A program made the position numbers and the translations under genes. The notes under the pieces are model-generated. The model saw only the letters and a program-made list of their open reading frames with translations, ran no database searches and was not told the origin of the DNA. Positions 9,632 through 18,962 of a stretch of DNA of 64,000 bases are shown piece after piece. Source of the stretch: Woeseiaceae bacterium (GTDB taxonomy: Bacteria > Pseudomonadota > Gammaproteobacteria > Steroidobacterales > Woeseiaceae); contig JASJCH010000020.1 of the NCBI GenBank assembly GCA_030066075.1, forward strand, positions 1 through 64,000, written 5' to 3'. Each line of letters opens with the position of its first letter. The stretch's first letter is position 1.

Positions 9632-10939
9632 ATGGAATCGCCTGTGCATCCCGGCGATATCACGCCGATGCCGAAATCGCTCTGGGCGGCGACGACGGCG
9701 CGGCCCGAACCGTACCCGTTGTTGCAGGGCAGGGTGGATGCCGACGTCTGCATCGTCGGTGGCGGGATCATGGGCCTCAGCACAGCATTGGCGCTGGCCG
9801 AGCGAGGCACCAGCGTCGCGCTGCTCGAAGCGGCCGAGATCGGGTGGGGCGCATCGGGCCGCAACAACGGTCTCGTCGCACCGGGACTGAAGCGCGATCC
9901 CTGGCAGGTGCGCAGGATGCTCGGCGCCGAGAGAGGCGCGCGCTTGCTGCAATTCTCTGGCGCGGCGCCCGACCGGGTGTTCGAGTTGATCGATCAGCAC
10001 GGCATCGACTGCGACGCGGATCGTCGCGGCTGGATACAGGCGGCGCATTCGAAGCGCGCGCTCAAGCTCGTCGGGCGTCGCTTCGCCGAGTGGGAGCAAC
10101 TCGGCGTCGACGCATCGATGCTGGACTCGACGATCATCGCCGAAGAACTCGGGTCGGATTTCTACAAGGGTGGATGTCTGTATGGCGGTGGCGGTTCGAT
10201 CAATCCGCTGGCCTACACCCACGGCCTGGCCCAGGCCGCGGCGACGGCCGGGGCTCTGCTGCACGAACAGTCGCCCGCCGTAAGGATCGAGCGGCAGGAC
10301 GACCTGTGGATCGTCGTCTCGCCTTACGGGGCGGTGGTGGCCCGGCATCTGCTCTTCTGCACGAACGCCTATAACGAGAGCATCGAGCGCCTGCAGGGCA
10401 CGGTCATCCCGTTGCGCACGGCGCAGGTCGCGACCCGGCCGTTGCCGCAACAAATCGTCACACAGATCCTGCCCGGCGCCGCGTCCGCGTCCGACACACA
10501 GCGACTGCTGACGTCGTTTCGCCTGACGGCCGACAGGCGGTTGATCATGGGCGGAGCCAGCGCGACAGCAGGCGACGCGCATCCAGACCTGGTCCGGCGC
10601 TTGCACGCGGCAGCGAGCGAACGCTTCGCCGGCATCGAACCGGCAAGCTGGGAGTTCGGCTGGAGCGGTTACCTTGCACTCACGCGCGACCATCTGCCCT
10701 ATGTATCCCGCATCGACAAAAACTGCATGGCGCCGGTCGGCTGCAACGGGCGCGGCATCGCGATGTCGACGGCAATGGGCCGAACGCTGGCCGACCTCGT
10801 TGGCGGTATGCCGGACGAGGAAAGCGATATACCGGTTGGTGCGCCAAGGCGTATAGTCGGGTTCGGCCTGCGGCGCGTCGGAGTCGCCGTTGGCGTTGTG
10901 GGCAATCGGCTACTCGACAGGATGGGCAGACTGTTATGA
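9632..10939 (+). CDS. FAD-dependent oxidoreductase (DAO/DadA-like)
   Basis: ADVCIVGGGIMGLSTALALAERGTSVALLEA dinucleotide fold; C-terminal NGRGIAMSTAMGRTLADLV. Confidence 0.88.
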   Translation: MESPVHPGDITPMPKSLWAATTARPEPYPLLQGRVDADVCIVGGGIMGLSTALALAERGTSVALLEAAEIGWGASGRNNGLVAPGLKRDPWQVRRMLGAERGARLLQFSGAAPDRVFELIDQHGIDCDADRRGWIQAAHSKRALKLVGRRFAEWEQLGVDASMLDSTIIAEELGSDFYKGGCLYGGGGSINPLAYTHGLAQAAATAGALLHEQSPAVRIERQDDLWIVVSPYGAVVARHLLFCTNAYNESIERLQGTVIPLRTAQVATRPLPQQIVTQILPGAASASDTQRLLTSFRLTADRRLIMGGASATAGDAHPDLVRRLHAAASERFAGIEPASWEFGWSGYLALTRDHLPYVSRIDKNCMAPVGCNGRGIAMSTAMGRTLADLVGGMPDEESDIPVGAPRRIVGFGLRRVGVAVGVVGNRLLDRMGRLL

Positions 10940-12255
10940 CCAGTGTCTTCTACCGCAGTCCTAACCACGCCTACCCGCGCGCTGCGCGCGGCGAGGGCGC
11001 CTATCTTTACGACGAGAACGGCAAGCAGTACCTCGATGGCAGCGGCGGCGCCGCGGTCACCTGCCTGGGCCACGGCCATCCCGACGTCATCGCGGCGATC
11101 AAGGCGCAGGCGGACCGGCTCGCCTACGCACACACCGCGTTCTTCACCAACGAGCCCCAGGAGCAGCTCGCAGCCCGCCTCGCGGAACGCTTCGGCGAGG
11201 ATGGCGCGCGAGTCTATTTCCTCTCGGGCGGCTCCGAGGCCAACGAGACGGCCATCAAGCTCGCCCGCCAGTACTGGCTCGCGCAGGGCAAGGACAGCAA
11301 GCACATCGTGATCAGCCGCGAACAGAGCTATCACGGCAACACGCTCGGCGCGCTGTCGCTGTCGGGCAACCCGATGCGCCGCAGCATCTTCGCTCCCTGC
11401 CTGCACGACTGGCCGCGCATCCCGCCGTGTTATGCCTACCGCCACCAGCAGGACGACGAGACGGATGACGAGTACGGCGCGCGAGCCGCGCAGGCGCTGG
11501 AAGATGCAATACTCGAGCACGGCGCCGAGAATATTGCGGCCTTTATCGCCGAGACCGTCGTGGGCGCCACGCTGGGGGCAGTACCGCCCGCAGGCCCGTA
11601 TTTCCGCCGCATCCGGGAGATCTGCGACCGCCACGACGTGCTGCTGATTCTCGACGAGGTCATGGCAGGCAGCGGTCGCGCGGGCACGTTCTTCGCGTTC
11701 GAGCAGGATGGCGTACTACCCGACATGACTACGATTGCCAAAGGCCTCGGTGGCGGCTACCAGGCGATCGGGGCAACCATCGTGCGCGGCTTTATCCACG
11801 ACGTCATCGTGGACAAGTTCAACTATTTCGAGCACGGGCACACGTACATCGGCCATGCCACGGCCTGCGCGGCTGGCATGGCCGTGCTGGATGTCATCAA
11901 CCGTGACGACCTGCTCGCGAATGTGCAGCACATCAGCGACCAGCTGTTCGGCGAACTCAAGATTGCTTTCGGCGATCATCCCAACGTCGGCAACGTGCGC
12001 GGGCGCGGCCTGTTCATCGGCATCGAGCTCGTCGAGGATCGCGACACGAAGAAGCCGCTCGACAGGGCCTATGGCGGCCGCATCAAGCAGGCCGCGATGG
12101 ACAACGGCCTCATCATTTACCCGGGCGGGCGCACGGCCGACGGCGAGCAGGGCGCGCACATCCTGCTGGCGCCGCCCTTCATCTATGAAGAGTCACACGT
12201 CGATGAGCTCGTGAGCAAGCTGCAGACCGTCGTCAAAGAAGTTGGCCTGGGGTGA
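10936..12255 (+). CDS. Class III PLP-dependent aminotransferase
   Basis: LILDEVMAGSGRAGTFFAFEQDGVLPDMTTIAKGLGGGYQAIGA contains the PLP-lysine block; ATGA overlap with the preceding gene. Confidence 0.92.
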   Translation: MTSVFYRSPNHAYPRAARGEGAYLYDENGKQYLDGSGGAAVTCLGHGHPDVIAAIKAQADRLAYAHTAFFTNEPQEQLAARLAERFGEDGARVYFLSGGSEANETAIKLARQYWLAQGKDSKHIVISREQSYHGNTLGALSLSGNPMRRSIFAPCLHDWPRIPPCYAYRHQQDDETDDEYGARAAQALEDAILEHGAENIAAFIAETVVGATLGAVPPAGPYFRRIREICDRHDVLLILDEVMAGSGRAGTFFAFEQDGVLPDMTTIAKGLGGGYQAIGATIVRGFIHDVIVDKFNYFEHGHTYIGHATACAAGMAVLDVINRDDLLANVQHISDQLFGELKIAFGDHPNVGNVRGRGLFIGIELVEDRDTKKPLDRAYGGRIKQAAMDNGLIIYPGGRTADGEQGAHILLAPPFIYEESHVDELVSKLQTVVKEVGLG

Positions 12256-12947
12256 CGGTGCAAAGAAGAATTCCGGGCGTGCTCGGCGGCATGGGTCCCG
12301 AAGCGACCGTCGACTTCATGGCGAAGGTCATCGCGCTCACGCCCGGGGACAAGGACCAGGACCATATCCACATGCTCGTGGACCACAACCCGACCGTGCC
12401 CAACCGGCAGGACGCGATTATCGGTGATGGTGAGGATCCGGGCCCAGCGCTGGCGGCCATGGCCCGGCGTCTCGAAGCAGCCGGCGCCGATTTCCTGGTG
12501 ATACCGTGCAATACCGCCTATGTGTTCAAGCAGGCCGTTATCGACGCCGTGGAGATTCCGCTGGTCTCGATCATTGACGTGACCATCGATGCGATTCCGG
12601 ATGAGTGCGACGCGGTCGGACTGCTCGCAACAGAGGGGTGCCTGCAGGCAGGCGTCTACCAGCGCGGCCTCGAGGCGGCGCAGGTCGGGGCGCTCCAGCC
12701 GACCGCGGACGAGATGCGTCGGCTAATGCCGGCGGTCACAGCGGTCAAGGCGGGCCGGGCGGACGCAGCAACAAGCGACACGCTGCGGGCCCTGGCCGAG
12801 GCGCTTGTCGGCCGCGGTGCCGGGGCCATCATCGCGGGCTGCACCGAGATTCCTCTCGTCCTGACGGCCTCCATGCTGGATGTGCCATTGCTGTCATCGA
12901 CTGACATTCTGGCGCATAAAACCGTACAACTGGCTCTCTCGGAGTGA
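12252..12947 (+). CDS. Aspartate/glutamate racemase family protein
   Basis: GVLGGMGPEATVDF, catalytic-Cys blocks PCNTAY and AGCTEIPLVL; GTG start. Confidence 0.9.
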   Translation: MTVQRRIPGVLGGMGPEATVDFMAKVIALTPGDKDQDHIHMLVDHNPTVPNRQDAIIGDGEDPGPALAAMARRLEAAGADFLVIPCNTAYVFKQAVIDAVEIPLVSIIDVTIDAIPDECDAVGLLATEGCLQAGVYQRGLEAAQVGALQPTADEMRRLMPAVTAVKAGRADAATSDTLRALAEALVGRGAGAIIAGCTEIPLVLTASMLDVPLLSSTDILAHKTVQLALSE

Positions 12948-12950
12948 ACC

Positions 12951-13946
12951 GTGTTACTCGATAAGTTTCCCCGGGTGCCGCTTGCGCACCTGCCGACGCC
13001 GCTCGAATACCTGCCGCGCCTGAGCGCCGAACTGGGCGGACCGCGAATTTACGTGAAGCGCGATGACTGCACCGGCCTCGCCACGGGCGGCAACAAGACC
13101 CGCAAGCTCGAGTTCTCGATGGCCGCGGCGCTCGAGGAGGGGGCCGACACGATCGTCACCGTCGGTGCCGTGCAGTCCAACCACGTGCGCCAGGCGGCGG
13201 CCGCTGCATGCAAGCTCGGTCTCAGGTGTGAAGTGCTGCTCGAGCATCGAGTGACCGACCCGTCCATCTATTACACGGACTCCGGTAACGTCCTGCTCGA
13301 TCGCATCTTCGGGGCTAACCTGCGCGAGTACCCGGCCGACACCGACTTCGACGCCGCGATGGATGACGTCGCCGAGGAGGTGCGGGCGGCCGGCGGCAAG
13401 CCTTACATCATCCCGGGCGGCGCCTCGAATCCTGTCGGTGCGCTCGGCTATGTCAACTGCGTCATCGAGATGCTGGGTCAGTTCGAAGAGCAGAATCTCG
13501 ACGTCGGCCACATCGTGACCGCAACCGGCAGCGCCGGCACCCAGGGCGGCCTGGTCGTCGGCCTCAAGGCGCTGGAGAGCGCCATTCCGCTACTCGGCAT
13601 CGGTGTCAGCATCCCGCGGGACGAGCAGGAGGAGAAGGTCTACGCGCTGGCGCGCGAGACGGCTGACTTCATCGGCAAGCCCGGTTGCGTGGCGCGCGAG
13701 GACGTCGTCGCAAATTGCGACTACGTTGGCCCCGGCTACGGGATGCGGACCGATTCGATGAACGAGGCGGTGCTGATGCTGGCCCGCAGCGAGGGGCTGC
13801 TGTTCGACCCGGTATACAGCGGCAAGGCGCTGGCCGGCATGATCGACCTGGTCCGCAAGGGCGAACTCGGCGACGGGGATATCGTATTCCTGCACACGGG
13901 CGGCGCCGCGGCCCTGTTCGCGTACGCTGACCAGCTACAGCTCTGA
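12951..13946 (+). CDS. D-cysteine desulfhydrase / ACC deaminase / L-cysteate sulfo-lyase family PLP enzyme
   Basis: [22 protein letters not shown] (PLP lysine), [28 protein letters not shown]. Confidence 0.88.
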   Translation: MLLDKFPRVPLAHLPTPLEYLPRLSAELGGPRIYVKRDDCTGLATGGNKTRKLEFSMAAALEEGADTIVTVGAVQSNHVRQAAAAACKLGLRCEVLLEHRVTDPSIYYTDSGNVLLDRIFGANLREYPADTDFDAAMDDVAEEVRAAGGKPYIIPGGASNPVGALGYVNCVIEMLGQFEEQNLDVGHIVTATGSAGTQGGLVVGLKALESAIPLLGIGVSIPRDEQEEKVYALARETADFIGKPGCVAREDVVANCDYVGPGYGMRTDSMNEAVLMLARSEGLLFDPVYSGKALAGMIDLVRKGELGDGDIVFLHTGGAAALFAYADQLQL

Positions 13947-13964
13947 CAGGTATGATTCGCCCCC

Positions 13965-14891
13965 ATGCAGCCCGTCATCAGCATCCGTGACCTGACCAAG
14001 ACCTACGCCGGGGGATTCGAGGCGCTCAAGGCGGTAAGCCTCGACATCGACAAAGGCGAGATCTTCGGGTTGCTCGGGCCGAACGGCGCCGGCAAGACGA
14101 CGATGATCAACATCATCTGCGGCATCGTTACCAAGACCAGCGGCACCGTAACCGTGAACGGGCATGACAACGAAAGCGGGTTTCGGGAGACGCGGGGGTG
14201 TATCGGGCTGGTGCCGCAGGAACTGCCCACCGAGACTTTCGAGACGCCGTACAACGTGTGCCGGTTCAGCCGCGGACTGTTCGGCAAGCCGCCGAACCCC
14301 GATCATATCGAGAAGGTCCTGAGGTCGCTCTCGCTGTGGGACAAGAAAGACACGAAGATCATCAACCTGTCGGGCGGCATGAAGCGGCGCGTGCTGATTG
14401 CCAAAGCGCTGTCGCACGAACCGGACGTCCTGTTTCTCGACGAGCCGACGGCGGGCGTCGACGTCGAACTGCGCCAGGATCTCTGGCGGGTCGTGCAGTC
14501 ACTGCGTGAGTCCGGCGTCACGGTGATCCTGACGACGCATTACATCGAGGAGGCGGAACAGCTGGCCGACCGTGTCGGGGTGATCAACCACGGCGAGGTT
14601 ATCGTCGTCGAGGAAAAGAACAAGCTCATGCGCGAGCTGGGCAAGAAGGAGCTCGTGCTGCACCTGGCCGATCCCATCGATGCGATTCCGCCGGGGCTCG
14701 ACGGTTACCACCTGGAGCTGGGCGCCGACGGCAGCGAGCTTACCTACCATTACGACACCAAGAGCGATCACACTGGCATCACGGCGCTGCTGTCGGCGTT
14801 GCACAAGACCGGCATTCGCTTTAACGACCTGCAGACCTCGCAGAGTTCTCTCGAGGAGATCTTTGTCGGCCTCGTGAATAAGGAACGATGA
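13965..14891 (+). CDS. ABC transporter ATP-binding protein (ABC-2 type exporter)
   Basis: Walker [10 protein letters not shown], signature LSGGMKRR, Walker [14 protein letters not shown]. Confidence 0.95.
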   Translation: MQPVISIRDLTKTYAGGFEALKAVSLDIDKGEIFGLLGPNGAGKTTMINIICGIVTKTSGTVTVNGHDNESGFRETRGCIGLVPQELPTETFETPYNVCRFSRGLFGKPPNPDHIEKVLRSLSLWDKKDTKIINLSGGMKRRVLIAKALSHEPDVLFLDEPTAGVDVELRQDLWRVVQSLRESGVTVILTTHYIEEAEQLADRVGVINHGEVIVVEEKNKLMRELGKKELVLHLADPIDAIPPGLDGYHLELGADGSELTYHYDTKSDHTGITALLSALHKTGIRFNDLQTSQSSLEEIFVGLVNKER

Positions 14892-15649
14892 ACTGGTACT
14901 CGGTACAAGCGATCTACCGGACCGAGATGTCGCGCATGATGCGGACCGTCGTGCAGAGTATCGTGGCGCCGGTGCTATCGACGTCGCTGTACTTCGTGAT
15001 CTTCGGCGCCGCGATCGGCTCGCGGATCACCGAGATCGACGGGGTGAGCTACGGCGCCTTTATCGTGCCCGGCCTGATCATGCTGTCGATCATGACCGAG
15101 AGTATTTCCAACTCGTCGTTCGCGATCTATTTTCCAAAGTTCTCGGGCACGATCTTCGAGCTGCTGTCGGCGCCGGTGTCCTGGGCAGAGATCGTGCTCG
15201 GCTACGTCGGGGCGGCGGCGACAAAGTCGGTGATCATCGGCGGCATCATCCTGGGTACCGCGAGTTTCTTTGTCGAGATCAACGTGGCGCATCCCGCGAT
15301 CATGCTGCTGTTCCTGGTGCTGATCTCGGTGTCGTTCAGCCTGTTCGGTTTCATCCTCGGGGTCTGGGCGGACGGCTGGGAAAAGCTCACGATCGTGCCG
15401 ATTCTCGTCATCATGCCGTTGACGTTCCTGGGCGGCACGTTCTACTCGATCAGCATGCTGCCGGAGTTCTGGCAGAAGTTGAGCCTGTTTAACCCGATCG
15501 TCTACCTGATCAGCGGTTTCCGCTGGGCGTTCTATGAGAACGCCGACGTCGCGATCGGCCTTAGCCTCGGCATGGTGATCGGCTTCCTCGCGATCTGCCT
15601 CGGCGTCGTCTGGTGGATCTTCAAGACCGGCTATCGGCTGCGCGCCTGA
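14888..15649 (+). CDS. ABC-2 type transporter permease
   Basis: Polytopic; overlaps the ATPase stop; [36 protein letters not shown] motif of ABC-2 permeases (YadH-like). Confidence 0.93.
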   Translation: MNWYSVQAIYRTEMSRMMRTVVQSIVAPVLSTSLYFVIFGAAIGSRITEIDGVSYGAFIVPGLIMLSIMTESISNSSFAIYFPKFSGTIFELLSAPVSWAEIVLGYVGAAATKSVIIGGIILGTASFFVEINVAHPAIMLLFLVLISVSFSLFGFILGVWADGWEKLTIVPILVIMPLTFLGGTFYSISMLPEFWQKLSLFNPIVYLISGFRWAFYENADVAIGLSLGMVIGFLAICLGVVWWIFKTGYRLRA

Positions 15650-15652
15650 TTA

Positions 15653-15892
15653 TCAGTACTTGTCGGGCTCGAGGATCATGCGCAGCGCGTCCTCGTCCAT
15701 GCAGAAGCACGAATACGGTTTGTTGATGCGTTCGACGCAGGTCGGCGTGCGGTCGGACGGACAGTTCAGCGCCTTGGCAACCTCGAGCATGTCCGGCCGG
15801 GGTCGATACTCGAGTGGTTCGGTTGGCGCACAGGCGGCGGACACAACTGCCACCGCCAGCGCCAGGAGGATTCGCGGGGCTCTTGCAGTCAT
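15653..15892 (-). CDS. Small lipoprotein, unknown function
   Basis: Signal peptide with lipobox VSAAC; Cys-rich C-terminal half (CPSDRTPTCVERINKPYSCFCMDEDALR). Confidence 0.6.
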   Translation of the reverse strand: MTARAPRILLALAVAVVSAACAPTEPLEYRPRPDMLEVAKALNCPSDRTPTCVERINKPYSCFCMDEDALRMILEPDKY

Positions 15893-15963
15893 AACATCAC
15901 CTCTACCCAGTATAGACCGCCACCGTGCGCCAACGTTGCATGTGCTAAGGTGCCGGGCCCAAG

Positions 15964-17220
15964 GTGTCCCGTTATCTCTACATCGCCGCCCTGATCATTG
16001 CCGGAGAAATGATCTTCGGCCTGCCATTTCACACGGCACGCTTTTTCCGGCCGACGATGCTCGAGGTCTTTGGCTTCACCAATACCCAGCTCGGTGACTT
16101 GTTTGCGCTGTATGGCGTGACGGCAATGCTGAGCTATTTTCCGGGTGGAGCGATCGCAGACCACTTTTCGGCTCGCGGGCTCCTGTCAGCGTCTCTTATC
16201 ACCACCGCGATTGGCGGGTTGTTCATGGCGACAATCCCCGGCGCCGGCGGCATGGCCGTGCTGTATGCGTTTTGGGGCTTCACGACGATTTTCCTGTTCT
16301 GGGGTGCCTTGATCCGCGCAACACGGGAGTGGGGTGGTGAGTCAGAGCAGGGCGTGGCCTTCGGTCTGCTCGAGGGTGGGCGTGGGATAGTGGCGGCCGT
16401 TGTTGCCGGCCTGCTGGTCGCGGTCCTCGCTTTTCACATGCCGGAGGACGCAACGCTGGCGACAGACGAAGAGCGGCGTCGCGGATTCCAGGGTGTCATC
16501 CTGGGCTACTCACTGGTCGCCTTCCTGACCGGCGTGTTGACCTGGTTCCTGATCCCGCCGCCCGACAAGGAGCCCGACCATCGTGGCAACCCGTTTCCGA
16601 ACATGGCTGCGGTCATTCATTTGCCGGTGGTCTGGGCACAGGCGGCGATCATCGTCTGCGCCTACTGCACGTACAAGGCTGTCGACTATTACTCGCTGTA
16701 CCTCGTGCAGGTAATGGGGCTCGACGAGGTGGAGGCCGCCAGGCTAGCCAGCTGGGGCGCTTACATACGACCTGTCGGGGCAATCGTCGCGGGGCTGATC
16801 GCCGACCGATTCAACGCGGCCAATGCCATTGGGGTTACGTTCGGCATCCTCGCGGCGACCTACCTTGCCCTGTCGATGCTGTTACCCGAAACGGCCGGAC
16901 AAGCGATCATTTACGCCAATCTCGCCGTCGGGCTCTTTGCCGTGTTCGCCTTGCGCGGCATTTATTTTGCCCTGCTCCAGGAAACGCGGACACCCCGGCA
17001 CATCACGGGAGCAGCCGTCGGCCTGGTGTCGGTGGTCGGCTATACCCCGGAGATCTTCTTCGCGCCCATCGCTGGCCGGATTCTCGACGCCAACCCGGGC
17101 GCGGTCGGCTTCCAGGATCTCTTCGCCCTGCTTGCCGGAATTATGGTTGTCGGGATCATGTTTGTCGGCTGGCTCGTCTGGCTGAAACGAAATAATTCTG
17201 CGAGTGCGCCGGTCTCCTGA
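15964..17220 (+). CDS. MFS transporter
   Basis: 418 aa, about 12 TM segments, MFS-like loops; GTG start. Confidence 0.85.
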   Translation: MSRYLYIAALIIAGEMIFGLPFHTARFFRPTMLEVFGFTNTQLGDLFALYGVTAMLSYFPGGAIADHFSARGLLSASLITTAIGGLFMATIPGAGGMAVLYAFWGFTTIFLFWGALIRATREWGGESEQGVAFGLLEGGRGIVAAVVAGLLVAVLAFHMPEDATLATDEERRRGFQGVILGYSLVAFLTGVLTWFLIPPPDKEPDHRGNPFPNMAAVIHLPVVWAQAAIIVCAYCTYKAVDYYSLYLVQVMGLDEVEAARLASWGAYIRPVGAIVAGLIADRFNAANAIGVTFGILAATYLALSMLLPETAGQAIIYANLAVGLFAVFALRGIYFALLQETRTPRHITGAAVGLVSVVGYTPEIFFAPIAGRILDANPGAVGFQDLFALLAGIMVVGIMFVGWLVWLKRNNSASAPVS

Positions 17221-17223
17221 TCC

Positions 17224-17649
17224 ATGAACGTCAAAGAACAACTGCGGCGCAATACGGTTGCACTCATCAGCCTCGTAATTGCGATCACGAGCCTGGGCTA
17301 CAACACCTGGCGCAACGAGGCCAGCGAATCCAATCGCACGCAGCGGCTGGTGGCGCTCGAGGTGCTGATCAGGCTTGGAGAACTCCAGCAACTGACCTGG
17401 CACCATCACTTCGACAAGGACTTCGAGGACAAGGGCAACCTGCGAACCGGCTGGACACTCGTGCTCGTCATCAAGGATATCTGCCAGATTCTCGACGGGC
17501 CGCTGCCGGATTCGACAAAGAACCTGCATGCAACCTGGAAAAAGTATTCTGATGACCTCGACTCCAGCCGCGAGGCGAACGACATCATCATTGCGGCGAT
17601 CAATGCCGTCCGGCAGGATACGCTCGACCTTCTGATAATGCTGGATTAG
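17224..17649 (+). CDS. Hypothetical membrane-anchored protein
   Basis: ORF directly after the MFS gene, one N-terminal TM segment (NTVALISLVIAITSLGYNTW). Confidence 0.55.
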   Translation: MNVKEQLRRNTVALISLVIAITSLGYNTWRNEASESNRTQRLVALEVLIRLGELQQLTWHHHFDKDFEDKGNLRTGWTLVLVIKDICQILDGPLPDSTKNLHATWKKYSDDLDSSREANDIIIAAINAVRQDTLDLLIMLD

Positions 17650-17660
17650 CCGGGCCTGAG

Positions 17661-18071
17661 GTGAAAGTGAAACTGACCAGGGCATTGATGATGGCGAGCG
17701 CGCTGTTCATGGCGGTGCTGGGACTGATCACGTCCTATGCCCCGGACCGGGTGCTCGAAACGCACGGCACCGTGCCCGACGGGCCGACGATGCTGCTGAT
17801 CCAGATGATGGGCGCGCTGTACCTCGGTTTTGCTCTCCTCAACTGGACGGCGCGCGGCGTGATCATCGGCGGCATTTACGCGCGGCCGCTCGCGCTCGGC
17901 AATTTCCTTCACTTTGCAATGGTCGCGGTCATGCTGACGCGCGAGGCTATCGAGCACGGCGTCTTGCCATTGGCGACCAGCGCGGCGGTCTTCAGCGCGT
18001 TTGCTATCGGTTTCGGTGTTGTCCTGTTTCGGCCGCCTGTGCCCAGGCGGCCGGAAGGCGAGGGTTCCTGA
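17661..18071 (+). CDS. Hypothetical small integral membrane protein
   Basis: Four predicted TM segments; ends exactly at the convergent SRPBCC gene. Confidence 0.55.
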   Translation: MKVKLTRALMMASALFMAVLGLITSYAPDRVLETHGTVPDGPTMLLIQMMGALYLGFALLNWTARGVIIGGIYARPLALGNFLHFAMVAVMLTREAIEHGVLPLATSAAVFSAFAIGFGVVLFRPPVPRRPEGEGS

Positions 18072-18611
18072 TCAGGCGCTGAGCCGCTTTTCGTACTCGG
18101 CTTCGAACGCCGTGTGCGTTTTCCAGAAAGCTTTCGGCTCGCGGCCTTCCAGTACGTCGACGAGGATGTCCAGGTGCGTGTGCCAGCCGCCGCAGACTCC
18201 GAGCACGGTGTCGTCGGTCTCCAGCCGGCGGTGCGTCAGCACGAGGCGCACCCGGTCGCCGACCGTTTCGAGTTCGTAGCAGACCTCGGACGACTCCTCG
18301 TCATCGAATTCCCAGGTGTGCGCAACCGCGTGTGGCGGATCCCAGCGAGTCACACGGCCGATAAACCGCATCTCGCTCGGCAGGTCGCGGTACTTCGCCG
18401 GCGTCTCGATATCCTCGGCTTCGCTGAGCGTCTCGTTGTGAAAGTGCATGTCGACCTTCTCGCCATCGCCGGGGCCGATGTCGCCGGCGCAAAGCCACTG
18501 GCGGCGTTTGTCGCTCTCCACGATGTAAGCCCAAACGCGCTCGATCGGCCCCGGTAGCACGCGCTCGAAACGGACGGTGTTTTCGTCAAGCAGTTCGCCA
18601 TAAGCACTCAT
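18072..18611 (-). CDS. SRPBCC/AHSA1 domain protein
   Basis: VRFERVLPGPIERVWAYIVESDKRRQWLCAGDI start typical of AHSA1; follows arsR with a 4-nt overlap. Confidence 0.88.
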   Translation of the reverse strand: MSAYGELLDENTVRFERVLPGPIERVWAYIVESDKRRQWLCAGDIGPGDGEKVDMHFHNETLSEAEDIETPAKYRDLPSEMRFIGRVTRWDPPHAVAHTWEFDDEESSEVCYELETVGDRVRLVLTHRRLETDDTVLGVCGGWHTHLDILVDVLEGREPKAFWKTHTAFEAEYEKRLSA

Positions 18612-18925
18612 TGGTCTTCTCCTCTGTCTTCGTCCGCAAGCAATTCCTCGAGCTTGTCGAGGCGCTGCGTCCAGTACTGGCGGACCTTGCCGAGCCAGGC
18701 GTCGAGTTCGTCGAGGCCGCTGTCGCTCAGGCGATAGATGCGTCGCTGCGCGTCGGCGCGCGCCGTCACGATGCCGGCTTCCCGCAACGTCTTGAGGTGC
18801 TGGGAAACGGCGGGGCGGCTCATGTCGAACTGGTCGGCGAGGTCGCCGAACGACGTCTCGCCAAGGGCGAGCTGTTCGACGATGCGGCGGCGCGTGGGGT
18901 CGGCAAGGGCGGTGAAGGTATCCAT
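18608..18925 (-). CDS. ArsR-family winged-helix regulator
   Basis: MDTFTALADPTRRRIVEQLALGETSFGDLADQFDMSRPAVSQHLKTLREAGIV. Confidence 0.93.
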   Translation of the reverse strand: MDTFTALADPTRRRIVEQLALGETSFGDLADQFDMSRPAVSQHLKTLREAGIVTARADAQRRIYRLSDSGLDELDAWLGKVRQYWTQRLDKLEELLADEDRGEDQ

Positions 18926-18934
18926 GCCCTTATT

Positions 18935-18950
18935 TTAAGTAATTACTTAA
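18935..18950. promoter_or_regulatory. Perfect 16-bp palindrome TTAAGTAATTACTTAA, probable ArsR operator
   Basis: Exact dyad 10 bp upstream of the arsR start codon (18925), in the only AT-rich stretch of this region. Confidence 0.75.
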
Positions 18951-18962
18951 TTAAGTCAAGAC

